This document shows, piece after piece, positions 1 to 8,458 of a DNA stretch of 64,000 nucleotides. The first letter of the stretch is position 1. Every line of letters starts with the position of its first letter. The DNA is from Altericroceibacterium indicum. Lineage in GTDB: Bacteria; Pseudomonadota; Alphaproteobacteria; Sphingomonadales; Sphingomonadaceae. The stretch spans positions 62,001 to 126,000 of the forward strand of contig NZ_WTYQ01000005.1 in the NCBI RefSeq assembly GCF_009828105.1. The letters are read 5' to 3'. Below the pieces are notes generated by a model, which saw only the letters and a program-made list of their open reading frames with translations, made no database searches and was not told the DNA's origin. The position numbers and the translations under genes were made by a program.

Positions 1-1
1 C

Positions 2-148
2 GACCACGCGCAGCACCCTGCAGGCCGGGTCGGTACAGTGGCAGATATTGCTCAGGCCATCGCTTATCTTGCTGGCGCTGGTTTTGTAACCGGAGAGCAA
101 TTGGTGGTTGATGGTGGTATGACCCGCAAGATGATTTATGCCGAATGA
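2..148 (+). CDS. C-terminal end of a short-chain dehydrogenase/reductase (5' partial)
   Basis: Only the last 48 residues are in the window; the gene begins upstream. The visible part reads as the end of a Rossmann-fold SDR: a segment [21 protein letters not shown], in which the F/Y-V-T-G-x-x-L-x-V-D-G-G pattern is typical of SDR C-termini. It ends in TRKMIYAE, which I recall from FolM/pteridine-reductase-like SDRs of sphingomonads. Substrate cannot be decided from this fragment. It lies 141 bases before rpmI on the same strand with no clear terminator between them. Confidence 0.8.
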   Translation, partial: DHAQHPAGRVGTVADIAQAIAYLAGAGFVTGEQLVVDGGMTRKMIYAE

Positions 149-289
149 TGGTGGCAATTGCGATAAATGCTTGCGTTTAAGTGCCACCCGGAATAGAGGC
201 GCGCCCTTCATTGACACGATTTTTGAGGCTGGTCTGGCGACAAGGGCTGCCAGGGCTAGTCAAACGTGTCTCGAAATAAGGAGACGAAA

Positions 290-493
290 ATGCCCAAGTT
301 GAAAACCAAAAGTGGTGTGAAGAAACGCTTCAAGATCACCGCAAGCGGCAAGGTTAAGCACGGTGTTGCCGGCAAACGCCACAGGCTCATCAGCCACAAC
401 GCCAAGTATATCCGCCAGAACCGTGGCACCTCCGTCCTGTCCGACGCGGACACGAAGACGGTGAAGAAATGGGCCCCATACGGCCTCAATTGA
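290..493 (+). CDS. rpmI: 50S ribosomal protein L35
   Basis: A 67-residue, very basic protein starting [15 protein letters not shown], the standard L35 start. It also carries the conserved GKHRLIS-type stretch (GKRHRLISH here). The frame is open further upstream to 266, but the ATG at 290 is preceded by AAGGAG at 278-283 and gives the normal L35 length. L35 is part of the large ribosomal subunit. It is followed after 29 bases by rplT, the usual order. The infC gene that often precedes rpmI is not here; an SDR gene end lies upstream instead. The 5' leader may hold L20 autoregulation, but I could not identify a structure. Confidence 0.97.
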   Translation: MPKLKTKSGVKKRFKITASGKVKHGVAGKRHRLISHNAKYIRQNRGTSVLSDADTKTVKKWAPYGLN

Positions 494-522
494 GCCCGGC
501 TACAGGAATTAGGAGCTAGACC

Positions 523-882
523 ATGCCCCGCATTAAACGCGGCGTCACCACGCGCCAGAAGCACAAGCGGCTATTAGATCAGGCCAAGGGCTATCGCGGC
601 CGTCGTAAGAATACGATCCGCGTCGCTCGTCAGGCCGTCGAAAAGGCCGGCCAGTACGCTTACCGTGACCGCAAAATCAAGAAGCGCAATTTCCGCGCCT
701 TGTGGATTCAGCGTATCAACGCTGCGGTCCGTAATGAAGGCCTCACCTATTCGCAGTTCATGCATGGCGTGAAGCTTGCTGGCATCGAACTTGATCGCAA
801 AGTGATGGCTGATCTTGCGATGAATGAAGGTGCTGCCTTCAGTGTTATCGTGAAGCAGGCGAAAGACGCTCTGCCAGCTTAA
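523..882 (+). CDS. rplT: 50S ribosomal protein L20
   Basis: A 119-residue basic protein with the L20 hallmark start [16 protein letters not shown] and the segment [20 protein letters not shown], then [11 protein letters not shown]20 is needed early in large-subunit assembly and in many bacteria represses its own operon. AGGAG at about 510-514 precedes the ATG. It is the last gene of the rpmI-rplT unit: a strong intrinsic terminator follows about 30 bases after the stop. In many relatives pheS follows directly; here an AraC-type gene sits between. Confidence 0.97.
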   Translation: MPRIKRGVTTRQKHKRLLDQAKGYRGRRKNTIRVARQAVEKAGQYAYRDRKIKKRNFRALWIQRINAAVRNEGLTYSQFMHGVKLAGIELDRKVMADLAMNEGAAFSVIVKQAKDALPA

Positions 883-911
883 TTTGCTTCAAGTTTTACA
901 GATTAAAAGAG

Positions 912-943
912 AAGGCGCTGGGGTTTTCCAGCGCCTTTTTTTT
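912..943 (+). terminator. Intrinsic terminator after rplT
   Basis: A perfect 10-bp stem (912-921 with 928-937, AAGGCGCTGG/CCAGCGCCTT), a 6-base loop and a run of eight T from 936 make a textbook rho-independent terminator that separates the ribosomal protein unit from the AraC-type gene. Confidence 0.93.
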
Positions 944-1040
944 GTGCCTTGTATGCTACTGGTCGAGTACATATTGTTTAAGTCCATAAACCGAATAGAT
1001 ATGCCATTTTCGACGTTCAGACGTTTAGAGTTGAAATAAT

Positions 1041-1934
1041 ATGCCACCTGGAAGCGTGTTTAAAGGCAAGTTTTATGATTTGAACGAAGATCTTCGGCCC
1101 TACTTTGGAACACTTATTTCCAGTAGAATTGCTTATGCTGAAGGTGCGTCCGCAAATGACGTTCTGTACCCAGGGCCTGCGGAGATGCACTTTGTAAAGG
1201 GCCGTGTTATTCGTGCTGCTATCGAAGCGAATAAGAAGCAGGATACCTGGCCTTTCGTTGTGACCGGCCCTACCAGCAGAGGGATTTATTTTTCTGTCTA
1301 TGAGAGTGAAGTCTGGAGCTTAACGCTACGCCCTCTGGGTTGGGCAAAATATATTGGAATTCCAGCAACTCAATTGACCGATCAGCTTTTTAACGGCTGT
1401 GGTATGGAGCCTTTTAACCGGTTCTCACCAATCCTGGAAATGACGGCATCGCAATATTCTTCGCACGATAGAATTGCTGAATGGATTTCGGATTTTTTGC
1501 GTGAGCAGGCTGATGAACCACCGGCTCAGGCTGACCAGATTCTGGCCTGTCAGCAGGCGTTGCATGATCCGGATACTTCCACTGTCGCGCAATTGGCAGA
1601 TAAGGTTGGAATACCCACCCGTTCACTCGAACGGCTATGTGCGCGGCATTTCGGGTTCCCGCCGAAATTTCTTCTGCGCCGACAGAGGTTTCTGCGTAGT
1701 ATCTCACAATTCATGCTGGAATCTCGGAAAAACTGGTCTGAAGCGTTAGACGGACAATATTTCGATCAGGCCCAATTTGTGCGGGAATTCCGTAAGTTTA
1801 TGCATCTCACGCCACGCGAATTTGCCAGTATGCCTCACCCCGTTCTTGATGTTGTGCTGAAACAGCGAATGACGGATTTAGGGGCGACGAAATATGCCAA
1901 TTCTCACCCCCGGCGCGCGTTGGAAGAGAATTAG
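1041..1934 (+). CDS. AraC-family transcriptional regulator
   Basis: A 297-residue protein. The N-terminal ~150 residues have no motif I can name. Residues ~181-268 form an AraC-type double helix-turn-helix: TVAQLADKVGIPTRSLERLC for the first helix pair, then HFGFPPKFLLRRQRFL and the family-typical FDQAQFVREFRKFMHLTPREF. It should bind DNA as a regulator of unknown targets. It stands alone between the rplT terminator and pheS. Its codon use looks more AT-rich than the flanking translation genes, which suggests late insertion into the rpmI-rplT-pheST neighbourhood. No strong Shine-Dalgarno precedes the ATG. Effector and regulon cannot be read from sequence. Confidence 0.85.
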   Translation: MPPGSVFKGKFYDLNEDLRPYFGTLISSRIAYAEGASANDVLYPGPAEMHFVKGRVIRAAIEANKKQDTWPFVVTGPTSRGIYFSVYESEVWSLTLRPLGWAKYIGIPATQLTDQLFNGCGMEPFNRFSPILEMTASQYSSHDRIAEWISDFLREQADEPPAQADQILACQQALHDPDTSTVAQLADKVGIPTRSLERLCARHFGFPPKFLLRRQRFLRSISQFMLESRKNWSEALDGQYFDQAQFVREFRKFMHLTPREFASMPHPVLDVVLKQRMTDLGATKYANSHPRRALEEN

Positions 1935-1997
1935 GGGGTTGGGCTAAGCCACAACCGGGGCTAACAGGCGCGCCACACCTTCTTTGCGATAGAAAAC

Positions 1998-3098
1998 ATG
2001 GCCGAACTGGAACAGATCGAAGCGGAAGCCCGCACCCGTATTGCTGAGGCAGATAGCCTTGCAGCACTGGAAACCCTGCGCGTGGAATATCTTGGCAAGC
2101 AAGGCAGCGTTTCTGCGCTGCTTAAAACGCTTGGCAAAATGACACCGGATGAGCGGCAAGAAAAAGGCCCCAAAATCCAAGGGCTTCGTCAATTCGTGTC
2201 GGATGCATTGTCCGAACGCAAGGCGATGATGGAGGCGGCATTGCTGGATGCCAGGCTTGCAGAGGAAACGCTTGATCTTTCTTTGCCGGAGCCAGCCAGC
2301 CCCAAAGGTTCGGTGCATCCTGTCAGTCAAGTCATGGATGAACTGGCTGAAATCTTCGCAGATCTGGGCTTTTCTGTGGCTACCGGGCCAGAGATTGAGG
2401 ACGATTGGTATAATTTCACCGCGCTGAATATGCCTGAAAGTCATCCGGCACGCGCGATGCACGATACTTTCTACTTCCCCGATAAGGCACCTAAAGGGGG
2501 CAAGATGCTGCTGAGAACGCACACAAGCCCTGTTCAAGTGCGCACAATGATGGCTGAAGGCGCGCCCTTGCGGATCATCGCGCCGGGTCGTGTCTATCGT
2601 TCTGATAGCGACGCAACCCACACGCCGATGTTCCATCAGATCGAAGGTTTGGTGATTGATCGTGACATTCACCTTGGCCATTTGAAGTGGACGCTGGAAA
2701 CGTTCCTCAAAGCCTTCTTCGAGCGTGACGATATCGTGCTGCGCCTGCGGCCATCCTATTTCCCCTTCACCGAACCATCAGTGGAAGTGGATGTTGGCTA
2801 TTCCATGGAAAAAGGCCGCCGCGTTGTGGGTGGCTCTGGCGATGCGCCGGGCCATGCCTGGATGGAAGTCCTGGGTTCCGGCATGGTCAATCGCCGGGTG
2901 ATTGAAATGAGCGGGCTTGATCCTGATGAGTGGCAGGGCTTTGCCTTTGGCACCGGCGTGGATCGTCTAGCGATGTTGAAATATGGCATGGACGATCTGC
3001 GTGCCTTCTTCGATGGCGATGTGCGCTGGGCTGCCCATTACGGCTTCTCCGGGCTGGACCAGCCAACTCTTTCCGCTGGCGTAGGAGCGAGCGCATGA
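1998..3098 (+). CDS. pheS: Phenylalanine--tRNA ligase alpha subunit
   Basis: A 366-residue class II aminoacyl-tRNA synthetase alpha chain; with PheT it forms the cytoplasmic (alpha-beta)2 enzyme that charges tRNA-Phe. An N-terminal coiled-coil region (~1-90) is followed by the catalytic core with HPVSQVMDELAEIFADLGF, motif 2 around RVYRSDSDATHTPMFHQIEG and motif 3 around GFAFGTGVDRLAMLKYGMDD. Its stop codon overlaps the pheT start (ATGA at 3095-3098), so the two subunits are translationally coupled. Confidence 0.97.
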   Translation: MAELEQIEAEARTRIAEADSLAALETLRVEYLGKQGSVSALLKTLGKMTPDERQEKGPKIQGLRQFVSDALSERKAMMEAALLDARLAEETLDLSLPEPASPKGSVHPVSQVMDELAEIFADLGFSVATGPEIEDDWYNFTALNMPESHPARAMHDTFYFPDKAPKGGKMLLRTHTSPVQVRTMMAEGAPLRIIAPGRVYRSDSDATHTPMFHQIEGLVIDRDIHLGHLKWTLETFLKAFFERDDIVLRLRPSYFPFTEPSVEVDVGYSMEKGRRVVGGSGDAPGHAWMEVLGSGMVNRRVIEMSGLDPDEWQGFAFGTGVDRLAMLKYGMDDLRAFFDGDVRWAAHYGFSGLDQPTLSAGVGASA

Positions 3099-5488
3099 AA
3101 TTCTCGCTGAACTGGCTCAAAACCTATCTCGATACGGATGCTTCGGCTGAGGAGATTGCGGCCAAGCTCAATGCAATTGGCCTTGAAGTGGAAGGCGTTG
3201 ATGATCCGGCCCAAACTCTAGACGGCTTCCGCATTGCCCATGTGCTGACCGCGGCAAAGCATCCCGATGCCGACAAATTGCAGGTTCTCTCGGTAGACAC
3301 AGGCGAGGGTGAGCCTTTGCAGGTTGTTTGCGGTGCCCCCAATGCGCGTGCTGGTATGAAGGGCGTGCTGGGCCTCCCCGGTGCAGTGGTTCCAGCCAAT
3401 GGCATGAAGCTGCGCAAAAGCGCTATTCGCGGGGTCGAATCCAACGGCATGATGTGTTCGGTTCGTGAACTCGAACTGGGCGAAGATCATGACGGGATCA
3501 TCGAGCTACCTGACGATGCACCCATCGGCACCAGCTTTGCCGAATATCACGGCTCCTCACCGATCTTTGATGTGGCGATTACACCCAACCGCCCCGATTG
3601 CATGGGCGTTTATGGCGTTGCCCGCGATCTGGCAGCGGCGGGCCTTGGCACGCTGAAACCGCTCGACATTGCGAAGACTGCGGGTGCCTATACCTGCCCG
3701 GTCGAGATTCGCACGGAAGATGCAGAAGGTTGCCCGGCCTTTCATGGCCGCGTGATCCGGGGAGTGCGCAATGGCGTATCACCTGACTGGATGCAGGATG
3801 CGCTGCGCAGCGCGGGCCAACGGCCGATTTCCGCTCTGGTGGACATTACCAATTATCTGATGCTCGGGTTTGGCCGTCCAGCCCATGCCTATGACCTTGC
3901 CAAGCTGAATGGTGCGGTTGTGGCACGGCGGGCGCGTGATGGTGAAACCGTCCTCGCGCTCAATGAAAAGACCTATACGCTCGATTCAAGCATGACCGTT
4001 ATTGCTGATGACAGCGGCGTGCATGACATCGCCGGGATCATGGGCGGGGAACATTCCGGGGTGAGCGACACCACGCAGGATGTCCTCCTCGAAATCGCCT
4101 ATTTCAACCCGGAAGCCATTGGTGTGACGGGCCGCAAGCTCGGCCTTGCCTCTGATGCGCGTACGCGGTTTGAGCGCGGGGTTGATCCGGCTTTCCTCGA
4201 TGATGGCCTCGACCTGTTGACCCAGCTTGTGCTGGATATCTGTGGAGGCGAAGCCTCCGAAGTTGTCCGCGCTGGCGAAGCGCCGCTCGATACCAAGGTG
4301 GTAGCCTTTGATCCGGCGCTGACCAGCCGCCTTGGCGGTGTGGATGTGGCTGAAGCTGAACAGCGCGCCATTCTGGCAAAGCTCGGCTTTGCCGCCGGGG
4401 AAGACTGGCGGGTGGGTGTGCCCACATGGCGTCCGGATGTGGAAGGCGCGCCCGATCTGGTTGAGGAAATTGTCCGCATCTACGGTCTCGACAAGGTGGA
4501 AAGCACAGCGCTTCCACGCGCCGAAGGTGTGGCCAAGCCCACAGCAACGGCGCAGCAAAAGCTCGAACGGCGTGTGCGTCGGGCAGCAGCAGCGCGGGGG
4601 CTTAATGAAGCGATCACATGGTCCTTCATTCCGGTGGCTGAAGCGGCTCACTTTGTTAGCGACGATCAGGCCCTGTGGCAGCTCGACAATCCGATTAGCG
4701 AAGACATGAAGGCTATGCGCCCGTCCTTGCTTCCCGGTCTGCTGTCCGCAGCCAAGCGCAATATGGATCGCGGTGCTTCAGGCGTTCGTCTGTTTGAAAT
4801 TGGCCGTCGTTATCTTCGCGGGGCTGACGGGATGAGCGATGAACGCCCGACGCTGGCGGTTCTTTTGGCCGGTGAAAAGACACCGCGCGGCTGGGCCAGT
4901 GGCAAAGCGGCAGCGTTTGATGCCTATGATGCCAAGGCAGAAGCGGTGGCTCTCCTGGCGGAAGCCGGTGCGCCGGTGGATAAGCTTCAGGTGATGGGAG
5001 AGGCTGGAGAGCAGTTCCATCCCGGCCAGTCTGCCACCTTGCGGCTTGGGCCAAAGAATGTGCTGGCGCGCTTTGGCACGTTACATCCAAAGACATTAGA
5101 AGCCTTTGACGTTGAAGGCCCGGTTATGGCGGTTGAGATTTTCCTCGATGCGATTCCGGGCAAGAAGGGCGCGCAGGAATTTGCCCGTGTGGCCTATGCT
5201 CCTCCAGCCCTGCAATCGGTCATGCGCGATTTTGCGTTTCTGGTGGATGTCGATGTTCCGGCAGGTGATCTGCTGCGCAGCGTGAAATCTGCCGATAAGG
5301 TCAATATCGTCGATGCGCGCATCTTTGATGATTTCCGTGGTCAAGGCGTGCCAGAAGGCAAGAAATCACTGGCGGTCGAAGTTACCCTTCAGCCTGGCGA
5401 GAAAAGCTATACCGAAGAAGACCTCAAGGGTATTTCTGATAAGGTCGTGAAATCGGCTGCGAAACAGGGGGCTGAATTGCGCGGGTAG
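3095..5488 (+). CDS. pheT: Phenylalanine--tRNA ligase beta subunit
   Basis: A 797-residue beta subunit. The ATG at 3095 is chosen because the protein then starts MKFSLNWLKTYLDTD, the family start, and overlaps pheS by ATGA; a longer upstream frame exists but overlaps pheS. Domains in order: tRNA-binding OB fold (~39-150, with HPDADKLQVLSVDTG), the B3/B4 editing domain (~200-370, with DITNYLMLGFGRPAHAYD), B5 (~405-475), the synthetase-like core, and the C-terminal FDX-ACB anticodon-binding domain (~705-797). Length is normal for the family. Confidence 0.97.
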   Translation: MKFSLNWLKTYLDTDASAEEIAAKLNAIGLEVEGVDDPAQTLDGFRIAHVLTAAKHPDADKLQVLSVDTGEGEPLQVVCGAPNARAGMKGVLGLPGAVVPANGMKLRKSAIRGVESNGMMCSVRELELGEDHDGIIELPDDAPIGTSFAEYHGSSPIFDVAITPNRPDCMGVYGVARDLAAAGLGTLKPLDIAKTAGAYTCPVEIRTEDAEGCPAFHGRVIRGVRNGVSPDWMQDALRSAGQRPISALVDITNYLMLGFGRPAHAYDLAKLNGAVVARRARDGETVLALNEKTYTLDSSMTVIADDSGVHDIAGIMGGEHSGVSDTTQDVLLEIAYFNPEAIGVTGRKLGLASDARTRFERGVDPAFLDDGLDLLTQLVLDICGGEASEVVRAGEAPLDTKVVAFDPALTSRLGGVDVAEAEQRAILAKLGFAAGEDWRVGVPTWRPDVEGAPDLVEEIVRIYGLDKVESTALPRAEGVAKPTATAQQKLERRVRRAAAARGLNEAITWSFIPVAEAAHFVSDDQALWQLDNPISEDMKAMRPSLLPGLLSAAKRNMDRGASGVRLFEIGRRYLRGADGMSDERPTLAVLLAGEKTPRGWASGKAAAFDAYDAKAEAVALLAEAGAPVDKLQVMGEAGEQFHPGQSATLRLGPKNVLARFGTLHPKTLEAFDVEGPVMAVEIFLDAIPGKKGAQEFARVAYAPPALQSVMRDFAFLVDVDVPAGDLLRSVKSADKVNIVDARIFDDFRGQGVPEGKKSLAVEVTLQPGEKSYTEEDLKGISDKVVKSAAKQGAELRG

Positions 5489-5502
5489 GGCAGGCGTTCT
5501 AT

Positions 5503-5540
5503 CCAGTGTCACCTCGGTTCCGGCCGGGGTGATGGGCTGG
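5503..5540. other. Hairpin between pheT and prfC
   Basis: TCACCTCGG (5509-5517) pairs with CCGGGGTGA (5524-5532) around a 6-base loop, with one G-U pair. CCAG at 5503-5506 can also pair with CTGG at 5537-5540. No T-run follows, so this is not a standard intrinsic terminator; it may be a rho-independent-like pause or an mRNA end structure. Confidence 0.5.
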
Positions 5541-5578
5541 ACAAATGGTTCCTTCCCTTCCCCTTTCGAGATCACCTC

Positions 5579-7102
5579 ATGACTTCAAACCGCCGCACCT
5601 TTGCCATCATTTCTCACCCAGACGCGGGTAAGACGACGCTGACTGAAAAGCTTCTTCTGCAAGGCGGGGCAATCCACCTTGCAGGCGAAGTGAAAGCGCG
5701 TGGGCAAGCGCGGCGGGCCCGGTCTGACTGGATGAAGATCGAACAGCAGCGCGGCATTTCGGTGACCAGTTCGGTGATGACCTTTGAACGCAATGGCGTC
5801 ACCTTTAACCTGCTCGACACACCGGGCCATGAAGATTTCTCGGAAGATACCTATCGCACACTGACAGCCGTCGATTCTGCGATCATGGTGATCGATGCCG
5901 CCAAAGGTATCGAACCGCAGACGCGCAAATTGTTCGAAGTGTGTCGCCTGCGTTCGGTGCCGATTATCACCTTCGTCAATAAGGTGGACCGCGAAGGCCG
6001 CCCGACGTTCGAATTGCTTGATGAAGTGGCCGATATGCTGGCGCTGGATGTCAGCCCGCAAGGCTGGCCTGTTGGTATGGGCGGACAGTTCAAGGGCGTG
6101 CTCGACTTGGCCAGCAATAGTGTGAGCCGCCCTGAAGGGCCAAGTCGTGAGTTTTTGGGGGCGCGGGATGATAATCCGACATTGCCCGAAGATATTGCTG
6201 AAGAAATTGAACTGGCCAAAATCGGCTATCCCGAATTTGATCTGGAAGCCTATCGCAATGGCGATCTGACGCCGGTCTATTTCGGATCAGCGCTCAAGAA
6301 TTTCGGCGTGGTCGAATTGATCGATGCGATTGAGAAATTTGCCCCGCCACCGCGGCCACAGCCCGCAGGCGAGGATATGGTGACGCCGGATCGTGATGAA
6401 GTCTCGGGCTTCATTTTCAAGGTGCAGGCCAATATGGACCCGCAGCATCGTGACCGGATCGCGTTTATGCGGATGGTATCGGGCACTTTCAAACGCGGCA
6501 TGAAGCTCACGCCTTCTGGGCTGGGCAAGCCTATAGCTGTACATTCCCCGATCATGTTCTTTGCACAGGATCGTGAAATTGCCGATACGGCCGAAGCGGG
6601 CGATATCATCGGTATTCCCAACCACGGTACCTTGCGGGTGGGCGATACTCTGTCTGAAAAGAACCAGATTCGCTTCACCGGCCTTCCCAATTTCGCCCCT
6701 GAAATCCTGCGCCGCGTGCAATTGCGTGACCCGACCAAGACCAAGCAGCTGCGCAAGGCGCTGGACGATCTCTCGGAAGAGGGCGTGATTCAGGTTTTCT
6801 ATCCTGAAATCGGCGGTCAATGGATCATTGGTGTGGTGGGCCAGCTCCAGCTTGAAGTGCTTATCGCGCGGCTGGAAGCGGAATATAAGGTGGAAGCAGG
6901 GCTTGAAGCCTCTCCGTTCTCCACAGCGCGCTGGCTCAAGGGGAGTGAAAGCGCGATGGATGAATTTGAGAAGTTCAACCGGGCCAACCTTGCGAAGGAT
7001 CGTGATGGCGATCTGGTGTTTATGGCCAAATCCCCATGGGATGTGAGCTATCAGGAAGAAAAGAACAAGGACCTGACTTTCAGCGCGACCAAGGAACGCT
7101 GA
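5579..7102 (+). CDS. prfC: Peptide chain release factor 3
   Basis: A 507-residue translational GTPase that recycles RF1/RF2 after termination. The G1 loop reads SHPDAGKTTL, as in RF3 rather than EF-G. G3 is DTPGHEDFSEDTYRTL and G4 is NKVDREGR. Domain II begins near residue 275 (GFIFKVQANMDPQHRDRIAF) and the RF3-specific C-terminal domain includes RVQLRDPTKTKQLRKAL and GVVGQLQLEVL. The protein is somewhat shorter than the E. coli form, with no domain obviously missing. Confidence 0.95.
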   Translation: MTSNRRTFAIISHPDAGKTTLTEKLLLQGGAIHLAGEVKARGQARRARSDWMKIEQQRGISVTSSVMTFERNGVTFNLLDTPGHEDFSEDTYRTLTAVDSAIMVIDAAKGIEPQTRKLFEVCRLRSVPIITFVNKVDREGRPTFELLDEVADMLALDVSPQGWPVGMGGQFKGVLDLASNSVSRPEGPSREFLGARDDNPTLPEDIAEEIELAKIGYPEFDLEAYRNGDLTPVYFGSALKNFGVVELIDAIEKFAPPPRPQPAGEDMVTPDRDEVSGFIFKVQANMDPQHRDRIAFMRMVSGTFKRGMKLTPSGLGKPIAVHSPIMFFAQDREIADTAEAGDIIGIPNHGTLRVGDTLSEKNQIRFTGLPNFAPEILRRVQLRDPTKTKQLRKALDDLSEEGVIQVFYPEIGGQWIIGVVGQLQLEVLIARLEAEYKVEAGLEASPFSTARWLKGSESAMDEFEKFNRANLAKDRDGDLVFMAKSPWDVSYQEEKNKDLTFSATKER

Positions 7103-7167
7103 GGGCATTTGGCTGGTTAAGGGTCCGGGCGGTGTGATCGTACAACCAGCGCCCATCGCAATATAGG

Positions 7168-7932
7168 ATGCCGATGCCACAGAGTTCAGACCATTCCTCC
7201 CGATCTTCTCATTCTGACAGGGGACAAGAGGGCGGGGCTGTGCAATTCACTCTGGCAAGTTACAATATTCACAAGGGCGTTGGCCTCGACCGTAAGCGTG
7301 ATCCTGAGCGGATCATGACGGTGTTGCGTGAAATGGATGCCGACATCGTTGTGTTGCAGGAAGTGGACCGCCGTATTGGTGCGCGCAGCGCGGTGCTGTC
7401 TCGAGGGCTTTTGGCGGAAAACCACTGGCAGCTTGTGCCGCTTGCGATGAAACCGGCGAGCATTGGCTGGCATGGCAATGCCATTCTGGTTCGGCACGGA
7501 ATCGATATTGTCGACGCTGAGCCGATTGGACTGCCCACGATTGAACCACGCGGTGCAGTTTGTGCGCATCTCAATATGGCTGGCCATGACTTTCGCGTAG
7601 TCGGTATGCATCTCGATCTGTCTGGCCTGCGCCGCCGCCAGCAGATCGCGTCGGTGTGCCAGCATTTGGCAGAGCGGCCTGGTCCGGCAGTGCTTGCAGG
7701 CGACTTTAATGAATGGTCGGGCAAAGGCGGATGCTTCCGCGAATTTGGCGAGGGTTGGGAAGTCCTGCGCCCGGGCAAGAGCTTCCATAGCCGCCGTCCG
7801 CTCGCCGCACTCGACAGAATTGTAATCTCTTCGCAGTGGACTTGCCGGAATACAGCAGTTCATCAAAGCGCGCTTGCCGTTCAGGCATCTGATCACCTGC
7901 CAGTTAAGGCCGATCTGGAATTATTTGCCTAA
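7168..7932 (+). CDS. Endonuclease/exonuclease/phosphatase (EEP) family hydrolase
   Basis: Up to 254 residues. It shows the EEP fold motifs in order: SYNIHKGVGLDRKRDPERI near the N-terminus, the metal ligand Glu in LQEVDRRIG, GMHLDLSG, the catalytic AGDFNEW and the terminal SDHLPVKADL with its Asp-His pair. The family includes DNases, lipid phosphatases and phosphodiesterases, so the substrate is open. The start is uncertain: a GTG at 7240 (giving VQFTLASYNIHKG) begins just before the conserved domain, and the first 24 residues look unstructured. It stands alone between prfC and the nitrogen module. Confidence 0.85.
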   Translation: MPMPQSSDHSSRSSHSDRGQEGGAVQFTLASYNIHKGVGLDRKRDPERIMTVLREMDADIVVLQEVDRRIGARSAVLSRGLLAENHWQLVPLAMKPASIGWHGNAILVRHGIDIVDAEPIGLPTIEPRGAVCAHLNMAGHDFRVVGMHLDLSGLRRRQQIASVCQHLAERPGPAVLAGDFNEWSGKGGCFREFGEGWEVLRPGKSFHSRRPLAALDRIVISSQWTCRNTAVHQSALAVQASDHLPVKADLELFA

Positions 7933-7944
7933 ATTTTGAGCATC

Positions 7945-7970
7945 TGCACAATATTGCAGCCTTGAGGCTG
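7945..7970. promoter_or_regulatory. Candidate NtrC enhancer sites
   Basis: Two dyads lie 55-80 bases upstream of the sigma-54 promoter: TGCA-N6-TGCA at 7945-7958 and CAGCC-TTGA-GGCTG at 7957-7970. NtrC sites are dyads of the TGCAC...GTGCA kind, so the first is a plausible but imperfect match. The assignment rests mainly on position. Confidence 0.4.
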
Positions 7971-8023
7971 TCAGATTGCAGCCAAAAATTGCGCATACCC
8001 ATCTATTTTGTGTCATGTGTAAA

Positions 8024-8040
8024 CTGGCACGCTTGTTGCA
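8024..8040 (+). promoter_or_regulatory. Sigma-54 (RpoN) promoter of the P-II/amtB operon
   Basis: CTGGCACGCTTGTTGCA matches the -24/-12 consensus TGGCACG-N4-TTGCA exactly, with GG at 8026-8027 and GC at 8038-8039 separated by 10 bases. The predicted RNA start is near 8051, about 40 bases before the P-II ATG. Such promoters are fired by NtrC under nitrogen limitation, which fits the genes downstream. Confidence 0.9.
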
Positions 8041-8087
8041 TTGATCTTTGCAGCCGGGTACCGGCGCGGAAAGCAACAGGGGGATGA

Positions 8088-8429
<342 letters not shown>

Positions 8430-8458
8430 GCTACGCTTTGCAAATGAGGGGTAACACT

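Noticed and set aside
211-216. TTGACA upstream of rpmI as a promoter -35
   Set aside because: No -10-like element lies 16-18 bases downstream.
6287-7180. A 297-codon open frame antisense to prfC
   Set aside because: It mirrors the coding bias of prfC, has no recognisable domain, and prfC is unambiguous on the other strand.
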